From NCBI RefSeq assembly GCF_900141735.1, contig NZ_FQYO01000006.1, positions 1-64,000 of the forward strand: a stretch of 64,000 nucleotides of DNA. The letters run 5' to 3'. The notes below the pieces were generated by a model. That model saw only the letters and a program-made list of their open reading frames with translations. It made no database searches and had not been told where the DNA came from. Source of the stretch: Wenxinia saemankumensis (GTDB lineage Bacteria > Pseudomonadota > Alphaproteobacteria > Rhodobacterales > Rhodobacteraceae). This document shows, one piece after another, positions 23,992 to 33,899 of the stretch. Each line of letters starts with the position of its first letter. Position 1 is the stretch's first letter. The position numbers were made by a program, and so were the translations under genes.

Positions 23992-25734
23992 TCAGCCCCC
24001 CAGCTTCACGTTGTCGATGCCGATGATGCGGTCATAGGCCCAGTAGAGGATCAGCACCGCCACCAGCAGGATCGACCCCAGCGCGGCCGCGAGGCCCCAG
24101 TTCAGCGAGGTCGAGATGTGGTAGGCGATCCGGTTCGAGATGAAGACGCCCTTCGTGCCGCCGACGATCTCGGGCGTGATGTAGTAGCCGATGGCAAGGA
24201 TGAAGACGAGGATCGAGCCCGCGCCGATGCCCGGCACCGATTGCGGGAAATAGACCCGCCGGAATGCCGTGAAATCGGTCGCGCCGAGCGATTTCGCGGC
24301 CCGGACGTAGGAGGGCGGGATCGTCTTCATCACCGAGTAGAGCGGCAGGATCATGAAGGGCAGCAGGATATGCGTCATCGCGATGATCGTGCCGGTGACG
24401 TTGTTGATCATCACGAGCCGGTTCGCATCCCCGACCAGCCCCAGCCAGACGAGGATGTCGTTGATGACCCCCTGCTGCTGCAGCAGCACCTTCCAGGCCG
24501 AGGTCCGCACGAGGAGCGAGGTCCAGAACGGCAGGAGGACGAGGATCATCAAGACGTTGGCCTGCCGGGCCGGCAGGTTCGCCAGCAGCCAGGCGACCGG
24601 ATAGCCCAGAAGGATGCAGGAGAAGGTGATCGCCAGCGACATGAAGATCGTGCGCAGGAAGAGCGTGCGGTAGATCCGCTCGTCCTCGGGCATCGCCTCC
24701 ACGCCGTCGGGCGTGAGCGTCAGGTCGGCGGCGGACAGGAAGTAGCCAGGCGTGTAGGGAGGCGAGAAGGCCTTGATCGTGCCCCAGACCTGCGGATCGG
24801 CCCATTCCTCGTCGATCTCGAGGAAGGCGGCGCGGGTATCGACCTCCGGAATGGTCGGCAGCGCCTCGACCAGCGCGGCGAGCCGCGCCCCGTCATCGCC
24901 CTCGAACGCATCCGCTGCGGCGGGGAACTGGCGCAGGTCCTGCACGAGGCTCATGTAGACGAGGGGCCACGGCTCCTCCTCCAGGGCGCTGTCCTGGCTC
25001 TCGGTGCCGATGGTGCGCGCGAAATCGGTATAGGCGTCGGCGGTGAGCGGCAGGGCCTGCGCGGCCTCGGCCAGCTCCATCCGCGGCGGCGGCTCGTCGA
25101 AGAGGCGCCCGCCCTCGTCGGCGCGGATCGCCCATTCGGCGGCGGCCTCGCGGTAATCGGGCGTGGTCAGCATCCCGGCCCAGGTGGCCGGCTCCTCCCA
25201 GGCGGGATCGAGCCCGACCATCGCGTCGAGCTGCACCTCGCCGATATCCTCGACGTCGCGGCCGGTCTGGCGCAGCAGCGAGGAGATGCCGGTCAATTCG
25301 TAGTTCAGCCGCGAGCCGAGGCGCGTGTGTTCCTTGCGCTCGACCGCAACCATCATGTCGCGGGTCATCGCATCGAACACGGCCGGACCCGGCACCTCGC
25401 CGCTCTCGTAGTCCCAGTCCTGCAAGGCGGCGACGGTGCGCGGCAGAGTGTCGACGACGATCTCGTTCTGCACCGACCGGAACAGCATGTCCGCAATCGG
25501 CGCGATGAAGGTAACGAGGACGAAGATCAGCAGCGGTGCGACCAGCATCAGCGCCCGCAGTTTCTGGCGGCGGAGCGAGCGGGCGAGCGAGGCCTTGAGC
25601 GGCGTGCCGTCGGCGGCGACCATGGACGCTTTCGCGTCGCGATCGGCATCGCGCAGGGCATTGTCGGGGGTCGGGCCGGTGAACTGGTCGGGGCCCAGCG
25701 GAACGGTGCCTTCGGTCTGCCGCGTGTCGGTCAT
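23992..25734 (-). CDS. ABC transporter permease, PotB-like, with large periplasmic insertion
   Basis: 580 residues, about twice the usual PotB length. TM1 is at about 61-84; after it comes a soluble, acidic, mostly helical insertion (about 88-352) that contains no transmembrane segment. Then the normal five remaining helices and the EAA motif (AAKSLGATDFTAFRRVYFPQ) follow. The insertion would project into the periplasm, where it may contact the binding protein; that is inference. The start overlaps the DUF1330 gene stop as ATGA. Confidence 0.9.
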   Translation of the reverse strand: MTDTRQTEGTVPLGPDQFTGPTPDNALRDADRDAKASMVAADGTPLKASLARSLRRQKLRALMLVAPLLIFVLVTFIAPIADMLFRSVQNEIVVDTLPRTVAALQDWDYESGEVPGPAVFDAMTRDMMVAVERKEHTRLGSRLNYELTGISSLLRQTGRDVEDIGEVQLDAMVGLDPAWEEPATWAGMLTTPDYREAAAEWAIRADEGGRLFDEPPPRMELAEAAQALPLTADAYTDFARTIGTESQDSALEEEPWPLVYMSLVQDLRQFPAAADAFEGDDGARLAALVEALPTIPEVDTRAAFLEIDEEWADPQVWGTIKAFSPPYTPGYFLSAADLTLTPDGVEAMPEDERIYRTLFLRTIFMSLAITFSCILLGYPVAWLLANLPARQANVLMILVLLPFWTSLLVRTSAWKVLLQQQGVINDILVWLGLVGDANRLVMINNVTGTIIAMTHILLPFMILPLYSVMKTIPPSYVRAAKSLGATDFTAFRRVYFPQSVPGIGAGSILVFILAIGYYITPEIVGGTKGVFISNRIAYHISTSLNWGLAAALGSILLVAVLILYWAYDRIIGIDNVKLGG

Positions 25735-26024
25735 TCGTCGTGCCCCTTCACGAGGATGATGGTGCTGTCGGCGCAGCGGCGGCGGATCTCGGCCACCTCC
25801 TGGTAGTCAGGATCCTCGTAGGCGGCCTTGGCCGCCTCGAAGCTGTCGAACTCGATCACGACGTGGCGGTCCTGGGCGGCGCCCTCGCGAGTCTCTGACC
25901 GGCCGCCGCGCACGATGAAGCGGGCGCCGTGGGATTTCAGGATCGGCGTGTCGCGCCGGACGTATTCGGGATACCCGTCCGGATCGGTCACGGTGATATG
26001 GCCGATGATGTAGCCCTTGGGCAT
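25731..26024 (-). CDS. DUF1330 family protein
   Basis: 97 residues, full DUF1330 length: GYIIGHITVTDPDGYPEY, FIVRGG and VVIEFDSFEAAKAAYEDPDYQ. These are small dimeric ferredoxin-like-fold proteins of uncertain function. ATG 26024 is preceded by GGGGAGGGG. It lies between the binding-protein and permease genes of the transporter and overlaps the permease start, so it belongs to the same operon. Confidence 0.9.
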   Translation of the reverse strand: MPKGYIIGHITVTDPDGYPEYVRRDTPILKSHGARFIVRGGRSETREGAAQDRHVVIEFDSFEAAKAAYEDPDYQEVAEIRRRCADSTIILVKGHDE

Positions 26025-26149
26025 GCGCCCCTCCCCTCGTCTCCGGGCGGGTCGTCCCGCCTCTCTCGGGGGACCGCCCGCCCCCGGGGGGCGGAAGGTC
26101 CGATGCGTGTCGGTCGGGCGCCCGGCGGACCGGGCGCCCGGGCCGGGGC

Positions 26150-27298
26150 TTATTGCGCGAGCCAGGCCTGGAACTTGGCGTCCAGCTCGTCGCGGTAGTC
26201 CGCCCACCACTCGTAGTTCTGGACGAAGGCACCCTGCGCGTTCTCCGGGTTGGTCGGCATGTGCGGCGCCATCTCGACGCCGAGCTCGGCATGGGTGCCG
26301 ACGAGCGGCGCCGAGGATTGCCGCGCCGGACCGTAGGAGATGTAGGCCGCCTGGTCGGCGAGGCGCTGGGTGTCCGTGGCGAACCACAGGAAGTCGAGGA
26401 CGCGGTTCAGCGTCGGCTCGTCGAGGCCCGCCGGGATGATCCAGCCGTCGAGATCGAAGGACTGGGTGTCCCACATCATCTCGATGGGCTGGTCCTGCTC
26501 GACGATGGCCGAGAAGAGGCGGCCGTTATAGGTCGAGCCGAAGACCACCTCGCCATCGGCGAGCAGCTGCGGCGTGTCGGCGCCGGCGGTCCACCAGACG
26601 GTCTGGTCCTTGATCCGGTCGAGCACGGCGAGGGCGCGGTCCTGGCCCTCCTCGGTCTCGAGCGTGTCGTAGACGTCCTCCATCGCCACGCCGTCGCAGA
26701 GCAGCGCCCATTCCATGTTGTTGTGGGGGCGGCGCTCCAGCGCGCGCTGGCCCGGGAAGGCCTCGAGGTCGAAGACGTCGCAGATGCTGGACGGGGTGTT
26801 GCCGTTCCATTCGGCCACGTCGTTGCGGTAGCCGAAGGTGTAGGAATAGGCGATCTGCGGGATGAAGCAGTCGCTGACCAGCATGTCCTCGGTGAAGTCG
26901 TCGGTGGCCGAGGTGCCGTCCGGCGCGGGGGCCGCGACCTCGTCGATGTCGACTTCCATGGCGAGGCCCTCGTCGCAGAGGCGCATCGCGTCGGCGGCGG
27001 TCACGTCCACCAGGTCCCAGGTGAGGTTGTTCGCCTCGGTCTGGGCGCGCAGGCCGGCGACGGCCTCGGCCGAGCTTTCGTCCCAGGTCACGGAGACGTC
27101 GGGATTCATCTCGAGATAGGGCTCGACATAGGCCTTGAGCTGGCTCTCCTGATAGGCGCCGCCCCAGCTGACGATCGTCATCTCGTCGGCCATCTCCATG
27201 CCCGCGACGGGGCTCTCGGTGGCTTCCATCTGGGCCGTCGCCATACCGGCGAAGCCGACGAGCGCGGTCGAGAGGGTAAGGATCTTCTTGGTCGTCAT
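26150..27298 (-). CDS. ABC transporter periplasmic substrate-binding protein (PotD-like)
   Basis: 382 residues. Signal peptide to about residue 23 (ALVGFAGMATAQ). The mature protein is a family 1/PotD-like bindin: MTIVSWGGAYQESQ, TWDLVDVTAADAMRLC, VVFGSTYNGR and GWIIPAG. ATG 27298 lies shortly after GGGAGA; an in-frame upstream ATG at 27316 is weaker. Ligand is probably a polyamine-like or small organic cation, not proven. Second gene of the operon after the ATPase. Confidence 0.9.
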   Translation of the reverse strand: MTTKKILTLSTALVGFAGMATAQMEATESPVAGMEMADEMTIVSWGGAYQESQLKAYVEPYLEMNPDVSVTWDESSAEAVAGLRAQTEANNLTWDLVDVTAADAMRLCDEGLAMEVDIDEVAAPAPDGTSATDDFTEDMLVSDCFIPQIAYSYTFGYRNDVAEWNGNTPSSICDVFDLEAFPGQRALERRPHNNMEWALLCDGVAMEDVYDTLETEEGQDRALAVLDRIKDQTVWWTAGADTPQLLADGEVVFGSTYNGRLFSAIVEQDQPIEMMWDTQSFDLDGWIIPAGLDEPTLNRVLDFLWFATDTQRLADQAAYISYGPARQSSAPLVGTHAELGVEMAPHMPTNPENAQGAFVQNYEWWADYRDELDAKFQAWLAQ

Positions 27299-27397
27299 GG
27301 TAACGATATCTCCCAAGTTGTGGTCCCGGTTGTCAGGTTATGATGCGGGGGCACGCACCGGGAGCGGCCCCCTATCCGGTCGTCCGTGCGGTGCGCC

Positions 27398-28507
27398 TCA
27401 GGCGTCGAGCGCACGGCAATCCTGCGGCAGCCAGCCGATCGTGACGGTCTGGCCGGGGTTCAGGCGGACCTGGTCCGCCCGGTTCCGGGTCTTGACGATG
27501 AAATCGTCCTGGCCGGCGACACGCAGCCGTGTCCGGAACGTGTCCCCCATGTAGATGAATTCAAGCACTTCGGCCTTCAGCGTGTGGGCGTCCGGGCCGA
27601 GCTCGGGGTCGATCTCGACCCGTTCCGGGCGGATCGACACGCGGGTCCGCTGGCCCGCCTCGGTCACGTTGACCGGCTTGGCGTCGATCATCTCGCCGCT
27701 GTCCAGACGCACCGCGCAGCGGTCGCCCTCGATCCGCTCGACCTTGCCGTCGAGCGTGTTGTTCTCGCCGATGAACTGCGCGACGAAGCTGTTCTTGGGC
27801 GCCTCGTAGAGCTCGTCCGGCGGGGCGAGCTGCTGGATCCGCCCGTCGTCGAACACCGCGACCCGGTCGCTCATCGTCAGCGCCTCGGTCTGGTCGTGGG
27901 TGACGTAGACGACGGTGATCCCCAGATCGTGGGCGAGTCGCGTGATCTCGAACTGCAGGGTCTCGCGCAGCTGCTTGTCGAGCGCGCCGAGCGGCTCGTC
28001 CATCAGCACCAGCTCGGGCTCGAAGACCAGGGCGCGGGCCAGCGCGATCCGCTGCTGCTGACCGCCCGAGAGCTGCGCCGGGCGGCGGCCGCCGAAATTG
28101 CCCATCTGCACCATGTCGAGCGCGCGCTTGATCTTGGCCTCGCGGTCGGACTTCCCGATCTTGCGGACCTCGAGCGGGAAGGCGAGGTTCTCGGCCACGG
28201 TCATGTGCGGAAAGAGCGCGTAGTTCTGGAACACCATCCCGATGCCGCGCTTGTGGGGCGGGATGTTGTTGATCGGCTGCCCGTCCAGCTTGATCTCGCC
28301 ATGCGTCGCCGTCTCGAAACCGGCGAGCATCATCAGGCAGGTCGTCTTGCCGGACCCGGACGGGCCGAGCATGGTGAGGAACTCGCCCTTCGGCATGGCG
28401 AGGTTCAGGTCCTTCACGACCAGCGTTTCGCCGTCGTAGCTCTTCTGAACGCGTTCGAAGGCGACGAAGGCGTCCTTCGTCGCGGCATCTGCCGTGCTTG
28501 TGGCCAA
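27398..28507 (-). CDS. ABC transporter ATP-binding protein (PotA-like)
   Basis: 369 residues. Walker A GPSGSGKTT, Q-loop FQNYALFPHMTV, signature LSGGQQQR, Walker B LVLMDEP and H-loop THDQTEA are intact, followed by a C-terminal TOBE domain (about 285-365). It powers the importer formed by the downstream permeases. First gene of a minus-strand operon that continues with the binding protein, DUF1330 and two permeases. Confidence 0.93.
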   Translation of the reverse strand: MATSTADAATKDAFVAFERVQKSYDGETLVVKDLNLAMPKGEFLTMLGPSGSGKTTCLMMLAGFETATHGEIKLDGQPINNIPPHKRGIGMVFQNYALFPHMTVAENLAFPLEVRKIGKSDREAKIKRALDMVQMGNFGGRRPAQLSGGQQQRIALARALVFEPELVLMDEPLGALDKQLRETLQFEITRLAHDLGITVVYVTHDQTEALTMSDRVAVFDDGRIQQLAPPDELYEAPKNSFVAQFIGENNTLDGKVERIEGDRCAVRLDSGEMIDAKPVNVTEAGQRTRVSIRPERVEIDPELGPDAHTLKAEVLEFIYMGDTFRTRLRVAGQDDFIVKTRNRADQVRLNPGQTVTIGWLPQDCRALDA

Positions 28508-28613
28508 GCCGTTTCTCCCGTTGTCGTTCGCATCAGTGCAGGTTGGTCCTGCATCTCATCTCGGCGGAATAAAGCCTACTGATCCCGAGTTTGCAACCAA
28601 TCGGCAAGCTTCC

Positions 28614-28667
28614 GGGGCGGGAAGCGACCGCTCCCGCCCCGAAAACGGCATCCCTGACGCGGGATGC
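28614..28667 (-). terminator. Two hairpins downstream of the PQQ dehydrogenase gene
   Basis: Past the stop at 28678, the minus strand meets GCATCCC...GGGATGC (28667-28648), then a longer GC-rich stem of GGGGCGGGA with its complement (28640-28614). Neither is followed by a strong T run, so they may stop transcription weakly or stabilise the 3' end. Confidence 0.5.
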
Positions 28668-28677
28668 ACCGCCCTGC

Positions 28678-30567
28678 CTAGTCGGGCAGCGCGTAGGCGA
28701 CGATCTGGTCCGCGACCTGCGGTTTCAGGATCGAATTGCCGCCCACGGTGAAGACCACGTAGTCCCGTCCCTCATGGGTGAAGACCGCCGGCGTGGCGAC
28801 GGCCGGCGCGGCGACGAGATCGTTCCAGATCTCACGCCCCGTGGCGGCGTCGAGCGCGCGGACGCGGGCATCCATCGAGGCGCCGATGAAGATGACGCCC
28901 CCGGCCGTCAGGGCCGGGCCGCCGATCGTCGGCGAGCCCCAGTCGTCCGGCATGTAGAAGCCCCATTTCTGCGTCACGCCGAAGGGCACCTCGTACAGGC
29001 GCTCGCCCGTGTTGAGGTCGTAGGCGCTGAAGGTCCCGTAGGGTCCCTCCCAGCAGGGCATGCCGGCCCAGTTGAACCAGCGGTTCAACCGGAAGCCCCA
29101 GGGCGAGCCCTCCTGCGGATAGTAGCCCGATTCGCCCCCGCCGAAATTGTCGTTTTCGGAGGTGATCCGCTCGTATTCCTCGCGCGGGATCAGCGTCAGC
29201 ACATCGACGATGGAGGAAGAGTTGACATAGGCGATGCCGCTGCGGGGATCGACCGCCGGCCCGCCCCACTGCATCCCGCCGACGGTCGAGGGATAGAGGA
29301 AGGTCCCCTGCTCGGACGGCGGGGTGAAGACCCCCTCGTAGAGATAGGTGTCCAGATCGCGGGAACATTGCCCTCCGCTGAGGACGTCGGCGAGGCGGGA
29401 GACGCCGGGCATGTTCTCCAGATCGTTCGTCGGGGGCGGCGCGCTCACGAAGGGCTGGGTCGGCGACAGCGCGTCATCCGCGACGGCGCCCTCCAGCGGA
29501 ACCTCCCGCTCCTCCCATCCGAAGATCGGCTCTCCCGTCTCGCGGTTCAGGACGTAGAGCATGCCCTGCTTCGTCGTCTGCACCAGCGCCGGCACCGTCT
29601 CGCCGTCGACGGTCAGGTCCATCAGGGCGGGCGCGGCATTGGTGTCGTAATCCCAGACGTCGTGATGGACGAGCTGCCGTGACCAGACGATCTCGCCGCT
29701 GCCGGCGTCGATGGCGGTGACGGACGTGGCGAGCGGGATGTCCTCGGTGCGGTTGCCGCCCCAGTAGTTCGGCGAGGGAGAGCTGACGGGCACGTAGACC
29801 ATGTCCGTCTCGGGATCGGCGGCCATCGAGGCCCAGATGTTCGCCGTGCCGGTCTGCTCGCGGATCTCGTCGGGGATGAAGTTCACCTCCCATTCGAGTT
29901 CGCCCGTCCGGGCGTTCACCGAGAAGAGCGTGCCGGGAGGCGCCTCGGAATAGGTCCAGTCCATGCCTGCCCAACCGATCACGACGTGATCGTTCACGAT
30001 CGTGGGCGGCTGCAGCAGCGACAGCGGCCAGCGGTCGTTCGTCGTGTTCCACTGGTTCACGTCGAGGATCCCGCCGTCGCTGAACTCCTCACAGAGCTCG
30101 CCGGTCTCGGCGTCGACGACATGCAGATGCGCGTCCATCGTGCCGAGGAAGATGCGGCTCTCGCAGACCCCCTCCTCGCCCGAGGTCCAGTAGCTGACGC
30201 CCCGGTTCTTCAGCGCGGGCTGGGTCAGCGCCTCGAGCGTCGACTGGCTGTCGTAGCTCCACACCTCCTCGCCCGTGGCGGGGTCGAGGGCCAGGATGCG
30301 GTAGAAGGGCGTCCCGAAGTAGAGCAGCCCTCCGGCATAGATCGGGGTCGCGGACCAGACCGATTGCGGCAGATCGCCCGATCCGTCGGACACGTCGCCG
30401 GTCCGTACCTCCCAGACGCGTTCGAGGGTCTCGACGTTCTCGGGGGTGAACTGCTCGGCGGGCGAGTATTTCGTGGCCTCGGGGTCGCCGTTGAAGGTCG
30501 TCCAGTCCTGCGCGGCGGCGAGGGCGGGCGCGGCGGAGAGAGCGGTGGTGAGGAGAAGCCGGATCAT
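28678..30567 (-). CDS. PQQ-dependent glucose/quinate-type dehydrogenase, soluble domain
   Basis: 629 residues. Signal peptide to about AAAQDW, then an eight-bladed quinoprotein propeller with the tryptophan-docking repeats (DPATGEEVWSY, NARTGELEWEV, DAGSGEIVWSR, DAATGREIW). Motifs such as DWTTFNGDPEATKYSP and GTANIWASMAADPE resemble membrane glucose dehydrogenase (Gcd) catalytic domains. It would oxidise a sugar or alcohol in the periplasm and pass electrons to quinone. GGAGGT precedes ATG 30567, which overlaps the stop of the small membrane gene (ATGA). No pqq biosynthesis genes are in the window. The exact substrate is unknown. Confidence 0.87.
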   Translation of the reverse strand: MIRLLLTTALSAAPALAAAQDWTTFNGDPEATKYSPAEQFTPENVETLERVWEVRTGDVSDGSGDLPQSVWSATPIYAGGLLYFGTPFYRILALDPATGEEVWSYDSQSTLEALTQPALKNRGVSYWTSGEEGVCESRIFLGTMDAHLHVVDAETGELCEEFSDGGILDVNQWNTTNDRWPLSLLQPPTIVNDHVVIGWAGMDWTYSEAPPGTLFSVNARTGELEWEVNFIPDEIREQTGTANIWASMAADPETDMVYVPVSSPSPNYWGGNRTEDIPLATSVTAIDAGSGEIVWSRQLVHHDVWDYDTNAAPALMDLTVDGETVPALVQTTKQGMLYVLNRETGEPIFGWEEREVPLEGAVADDALSPTQPFVSAPPPTNDLENMPGVSRLADVLSGGQCSRDLDTYLYEGVFTPPSEQGTFLYPSTVGGMQWGGPAVDPRSGIAYVNSSSIVDVLTLIPREEYERITSENDNFGGGESGYYPQEGSPWGFRLNRWFNWAGMPCWEGPYGTFSAYDLNTGERLYEVPFGVTQKWGFYMPDDWGSPTIGGPALTAGGVIFIGASMDARVRALDAATGREIWNDLVAAPAVATPAVFTHEGRDYVVFTVGGNSILKPQVADQIVAYALPD

Positions 30568-30902
30568 GCCCGCACCTCCCGCCCGCCGATCGCGATCTCG
30601 GCGATCCAGAGCACGAAGGCATAGGCGAGCGCGACGTAGATCGCCGGCTGCATCAGGAACCACGCGGCGATGGCGGTCAGCGCCATGCCGATGCCGCAGA
30701 GGGCCAGGAGGAGGGCGTTGTCGCCGCCGGGCCAGCGGAAGGCGCGCAGCAGCGCGACCAGCGTGCAGGCCGCCGCGCCGGCCACGACGAGCCAGGCGCC
30801 GGGCGTGCCCGTGACGCCGGTATCCGGCGCGAAGGCGACGTAGAGCCCACAGGCAAGGGCGAAGGCCGCGCAGACGGCCGAGAAAAGTGCAAGTGATCGC
30901 AT
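30564..30902 (-). CDS. Membrane anchor subunit, like the N-terminal domain of Gcd
   Basis: 112 residues with four hydrophobic helices (ALFSAVCAAFALACGLYVAF, AWLVVAGAAACTLVALL, NALLLALCGIGMALTAIAAW, AIYVALAYAFVLWIAEIAIG). Fused Gcd enzymes carry a membrane domain of about 150 residues in front of the catalytic propeller; here a similar part is a separate gene overlapping the catalytic gene by ATGA. It likely anchors the dehydrogenase and supplies the quinone site. Confidence 0.7.
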   Translation of the reverse strand: MRSLALFSAVCAAFALACGLYVAFAPDTGVTGTPGAWLVVAGAAACTLVALLRAFRWPGGDNALLLALCGIGMALTAIAAWFLMQPAIYVALAYAFVLWIAEIAIGGREVRA

Positions 30903-31066
30903 GTGAGGGGCTCCCGCGTCGTGGATGGCCCCGGCCGACGGACGGACGGGGTCGGGTGACACGGGAACAAGGCGGATCGCCGCCGGTTCCATCGGCGCGA
31001 CCGATTCCCCGACGCCACCCTCGGACGGGCGGGGGCCGATCGCTACTGCACTGGCGGAAGACCAGT

Positions 31067-31153
31067 TGGTGCGGTTGAGAAGACTCGAACTTCCACGGGA
31101 GTTACCCCACAGCGACCTCAACGCTGCGCGTCTACCAATTCCGCCACAACCGC
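31067..31153 (-). tRNA. tRNA-Leu (anticodon GAG)
   Basis: 87 nt with encoded CCA (31069-31067). Acceptor stem GCGGTTG (from 31153) pairs with CAACCGC. The anticodon loop TTGAGGT gives GAG, and a long variable arm and GTTCGAGTC T arm are present. It stands alone between the dehydrogenase genes and lipB. Confidence 0.96.
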
Positions 31154-31284
31154 ACGTCAACTGGTGGCGGCCTCTTAGCGAAGCCCCCCCGGCGCCTCAA
31201 GCGCTTTTTTCGCCGCCCCGCCCCTCGCCTTGCGTCACCCGCCTTCCCCGTGACAGCGAGCCCGCCCCAGCCCATAACTGCGCC

Positions 31285-31950
31285 ATGGTGGACTGGATCG
31301 TATCGGACGGGCTGACGGACTACGCCGAGGCCGTCGCCTTCATGGAGGCGCGGGCCGAGGCGATCCGCGCCGGCACCGCGGCAGAGGCCGTCTGGCTGGT
31401 GGAGCATCCCCCGCTCTACACCGCCGGCACCTCGGCCCGGCCCGCCGACCTGCGCGAGCCGGACCGCTTCCCGGTCCATCCGACGCGGCGCGGCGGGCAG
31501 TACACCTATCACGGACCCGGCCAGCGGGTCGTCTACGTCATGCTCGACGTGGGCGCGCGGGGGCGCGACGTCCGCCGCTTCGTCCAGTCGCTCGAGGAAT
31601 GGGTGATCGCCGCGCTGGGCGAGTTCGGCCTGACGGGCCGGATCCGCGAGGGCCGGGTCGGGGTCTGGATCGAGCGACCGGAGAAGGCGGCCCTGCCGGA
31701 CGGCACCCCGCGCGAGGACAAGATCGCCGCGATCGGCATCCGGCTGCGCAAATGGGTCAGCTTCCACGGGCTCGCCATCAACGTCGAGCCGGACCTCTCG
31801 CATTTCGACGGGATCGTGCCCTGCGGCGTGACCGGCCACGGGGTGACGAGCCTCGTCGATCTCGGCCTGCCGGTCACGATGGCCGATCTCGACCTCGCCC
31901 TCGCCCGCACCTTCGAGAGGGCGATGGCCCCCTCCGCCACTCCCGCCTGA
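31285..31950 (+). CDS. lipB: Octanoyl-[acyl-carrier-protein]-protein N-octanoyltransferase
   Basis: 221 residues. The family signature [30 protein letters not shown] (active-site Lys) and [12 protein letters not shown] (active-site Cys) are present. LipB moves octanoate from acyl carrier protein to lipoyl domains, the first step of lipoate assembly. ATG 31285 starts at the conserved N-terminus; the frame is open through the tRNA upstream, which is fortuitous. Confidence 0.95.
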   Translation: MVDWIVSDGLTDYAEAVAFMEARAEAIRAGTAAEAVWLVEHPPLYTAGTSARPADLREPDRFPVHPTRRGGQYTYHGPGQRVVYVMLDVGARGRDVRRFVQSLEEWVIAALGEFGLTGRIREGRVGVWIERPEKAALPDGTPREDKIAAIGIRLRKWVSFHGLAINVEPDLSHFDGIVPCGVTGHGVTSLVDLGLPVTMADLDLALARTFERAMAPSATPA

Positions 31951-32106
31951 CCCCTCGGCGCGGCACGGCTGCGCCAAAATGACCCGGCGCCGGGGGGCCA
32001 TCGAATATTGCCCGGCGCGGCGGTTCCCCCTAGAAGGGCGGCAAACCGGGGGAGAGGTGCGCCCGCCCGATCCCGGAGAAAGATCAACCTCACGAGGGGG
32101 AGCCAC

Positions 32107-33810
32107 ATGGCTGACGCCGCCGTTCATGGCCACGAGCACGAGGACAACCGCGGGTTCTTCACCCGCTGGTTCATGTCCACGAACCACAAGGACATCGGGA
32201 TCCTCTACCTGTTCTTCGCAGGGTTCGCGGGCCTGATCTCGGTCATCCTGACGCTGCACATGCGGCTCGAGCTGATGCATCCGGGCGTGCAGTACATGTG
32301 CATGGAGCATCTGGACCTCGGCGCGATCCGCGGGCTGATCGCCTCGTGGTTCCCCTCCGATCCCTCGGAATGCACCCCGAACGGCCACCAGTGGAACGTC
32401 GCGATCACCTATCACGGCGTGCTGATGATGTTCTTCGTCGTCATCCCCGCCCTCTTCGGCGGCTTCGGCAACTACCTGATGCCGCTGCAGATCGGCGCGC
32501 CGGACATGGCGTTCCCCCGCCTCAACAACCTGTCCTTCTGGCTCTACGTGACCGGCACCGTCCTCGGCGTCTGCTCGCTGCTGGCACCGGGCGGGAACGG
32601 CCAGCTCGGCTCGGGCGTGGGCTGGGTGCTCTACCCGCCGCTCTCGACCTCCGAGGGGGGCATGTCGATGGACCTCGCGATCTTCGCGGTCCACGTCTCG
32701 GGCGCCTCGTCGATCCTCGGCGCGATCAACATCATCACGACCTTCCTCAACATGCGCGCGCCGGGCATGACGCTGCACAAGGTGCCGCTCTTCGCCTGGT
32801 CGATCTTCGTCACCGCCTGGCTGATCCTGCTCGCCCTGCCCGTCCTGGCCGGCGCGATCACCATGCTGCTCACGGACCGCAACTTCGGCACCACCTTCTT
32901 CCAGCCCTCGGGCGGAGGTGACCCGATCCTCTACCAGCACATCCTGTGGTTCTTCGGCCATCCCGAGGTCTACATCATCGTGGTGCCCGCCTTCGGGATC
33001 ATCAGCCACGTCATCTCGACCTTCTCGAAGAAGCCGATCTTCGGCTACCTGCCGATGGTCTACGCCATGGTCGCGATCGGCGTGCTCGGCTTCGTCGTCT
33101 GGGCGCACCACATGTACACCGTGGGCATGTCGCTGACGCAGCAGAGCTACTTCATGCTGGCCACGATGGTCATCGCGGTGCCGACGGGCGTGAAGGTGTT
33201 CAGCTGGATCGCCACGATGTGGGGCGGCTCGGTCGAGTTCCGCACGCCCATGCTCTGGGCCTTCGGCTTCCTGTTCCTGTTCACCGTCGGCGGCGTGACC
33301 GGCGTTGTCCTGTCCCAGGCGGGCATCGACCGGGCCTATCACGACACCTACTACGTCGTGGCCCACTTCCACTACGTGATGAGCCTCGGCGCGGTGTTCG
33401 GCATCTTCGCCGGCATCTACTTCTACCTGCCCAAGATGGCGGGCCGGATGATGCCGGAATGGGTCGGCAAGACGCATTTCTGGGCGATGTTCATCGGCGC
33501 GAACCTGACCTTCTTCCCCCAGCACTTCCTGGGCCGTCAGGGCATGCCGCGCCGCTACATCGACTACCCCGAGGCCTTCGCGACCTGGAACCTGGTGAGC
33601 TCGATCGGCGCCTTCATCGCCTTCGCCAGCTTCATCTTCTTCATCGTGATGTTCTTCCGCACGATGCTCGCGCCGCGGAACGCCACCCAGCCGAACCCGT
33701 GGAACGAATACGCGGACACGCTGGAATGGACGCTGCCCTCGCCGCCGCCCGAACACACGTTCGAGACGCTGCCCAAGCAGAGCGACTGGGACCGCAGCCA
33801 CGCCCATTGA
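32107..33810 (+). CDS. ctaD: aa3-type cytochrome c oxidase subunit I
   Basis: 567 residues, twelve transmembrane helices. Haem and copper ligands: [10 protein letters not shown] (low-spin haem His), FFGHPEVYI (CuB His and cross-linked Tyr), WAHHMYT (CuB) and [10 protein letters not shown] (haem a3/a). ATG 32107 follows GAGGGGG by 6 nt. The gene stands alone, without subunits II and III next to it, as in several Rhodobacterales where ctaD is separate from ctaCBGE. It is distinct from the fused subunit I at 45776-48385. Confidence 0.96.
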   Translation: MADAAVHGHEHEDNRGFFTRWFMSTNHKDIGILYLFFAGFAGLISVILTLHMRLELMHPGVQYMCMEHLDLGAIRGLIASWFPSDPSECTPNGHQWNVAITYHGVLMMFFVVIPALFGGFGNYLMPLQIGAPDMAFPRLNNLSFWLYVTGTVLGVCSLLAPGGNGQLGSGVGWVLYPPLSTSEGGMSMDLAIFAVHVSGASSILGAINIITTFLNMRAPGMTLHKVPLFAWSIFVTAWLILLALPVLAGAITMLLTDRNFGTTFFQPSGGGDPILYQHILWFFGHPEVYIIVVPAFGIISHVISTFSKKPIFGYLPMVYAMVAIGVLGFVVWAHHMYTVGMSLTQQSYFMLATMVIAVPTGVKVFSWIATMWGGSVEFRTPMLWAFGFLFLFTVGGVTGVVLSQAGIDRAYHDTYYVVAHFHYVMSLGAVFGIFAGIYFYLPKMAGRMMPEWVGKTHFWAMFIGANLTFFPQHFLGRQGMPRRYIDYPEAFATWNLVSSIGAFIAFASFIFFIVMFFRTMLAPRNATQPNPWNEYADTLEWTLPSPPPEHTFETLPKQSDWDRSHAH

Positions 33811-33833
33811 GGGCGGCCTGACAGGACTTTGCG

Positions 33834-33862
33834 GGGCCCCGGGAGCGATTCCGGGGCCCTTC
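33834..33862 (+). terminator. Rho-independent terminator after ctaD
   Basis: Stem GGGCCCCGG (33834-33842) pairs with CCGGGGCCC (33851-33859) around an 8-nt loop and is followed by TTCT. It lies 24 nt after the ctaD stop. Confidence 0.75.
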
Positions 33863-33899
33863 TCGTAAGAGCCTCACCGCGACGACCGGGATCCCGCCG

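Noticed and set aside
31132-33807. 891-codon antisense frame over lipB and ctaD
   Set aside because: Shadow of real genes with clear catalytic motifs on the other strand; its composition is typical of a reverse-frame artefact.
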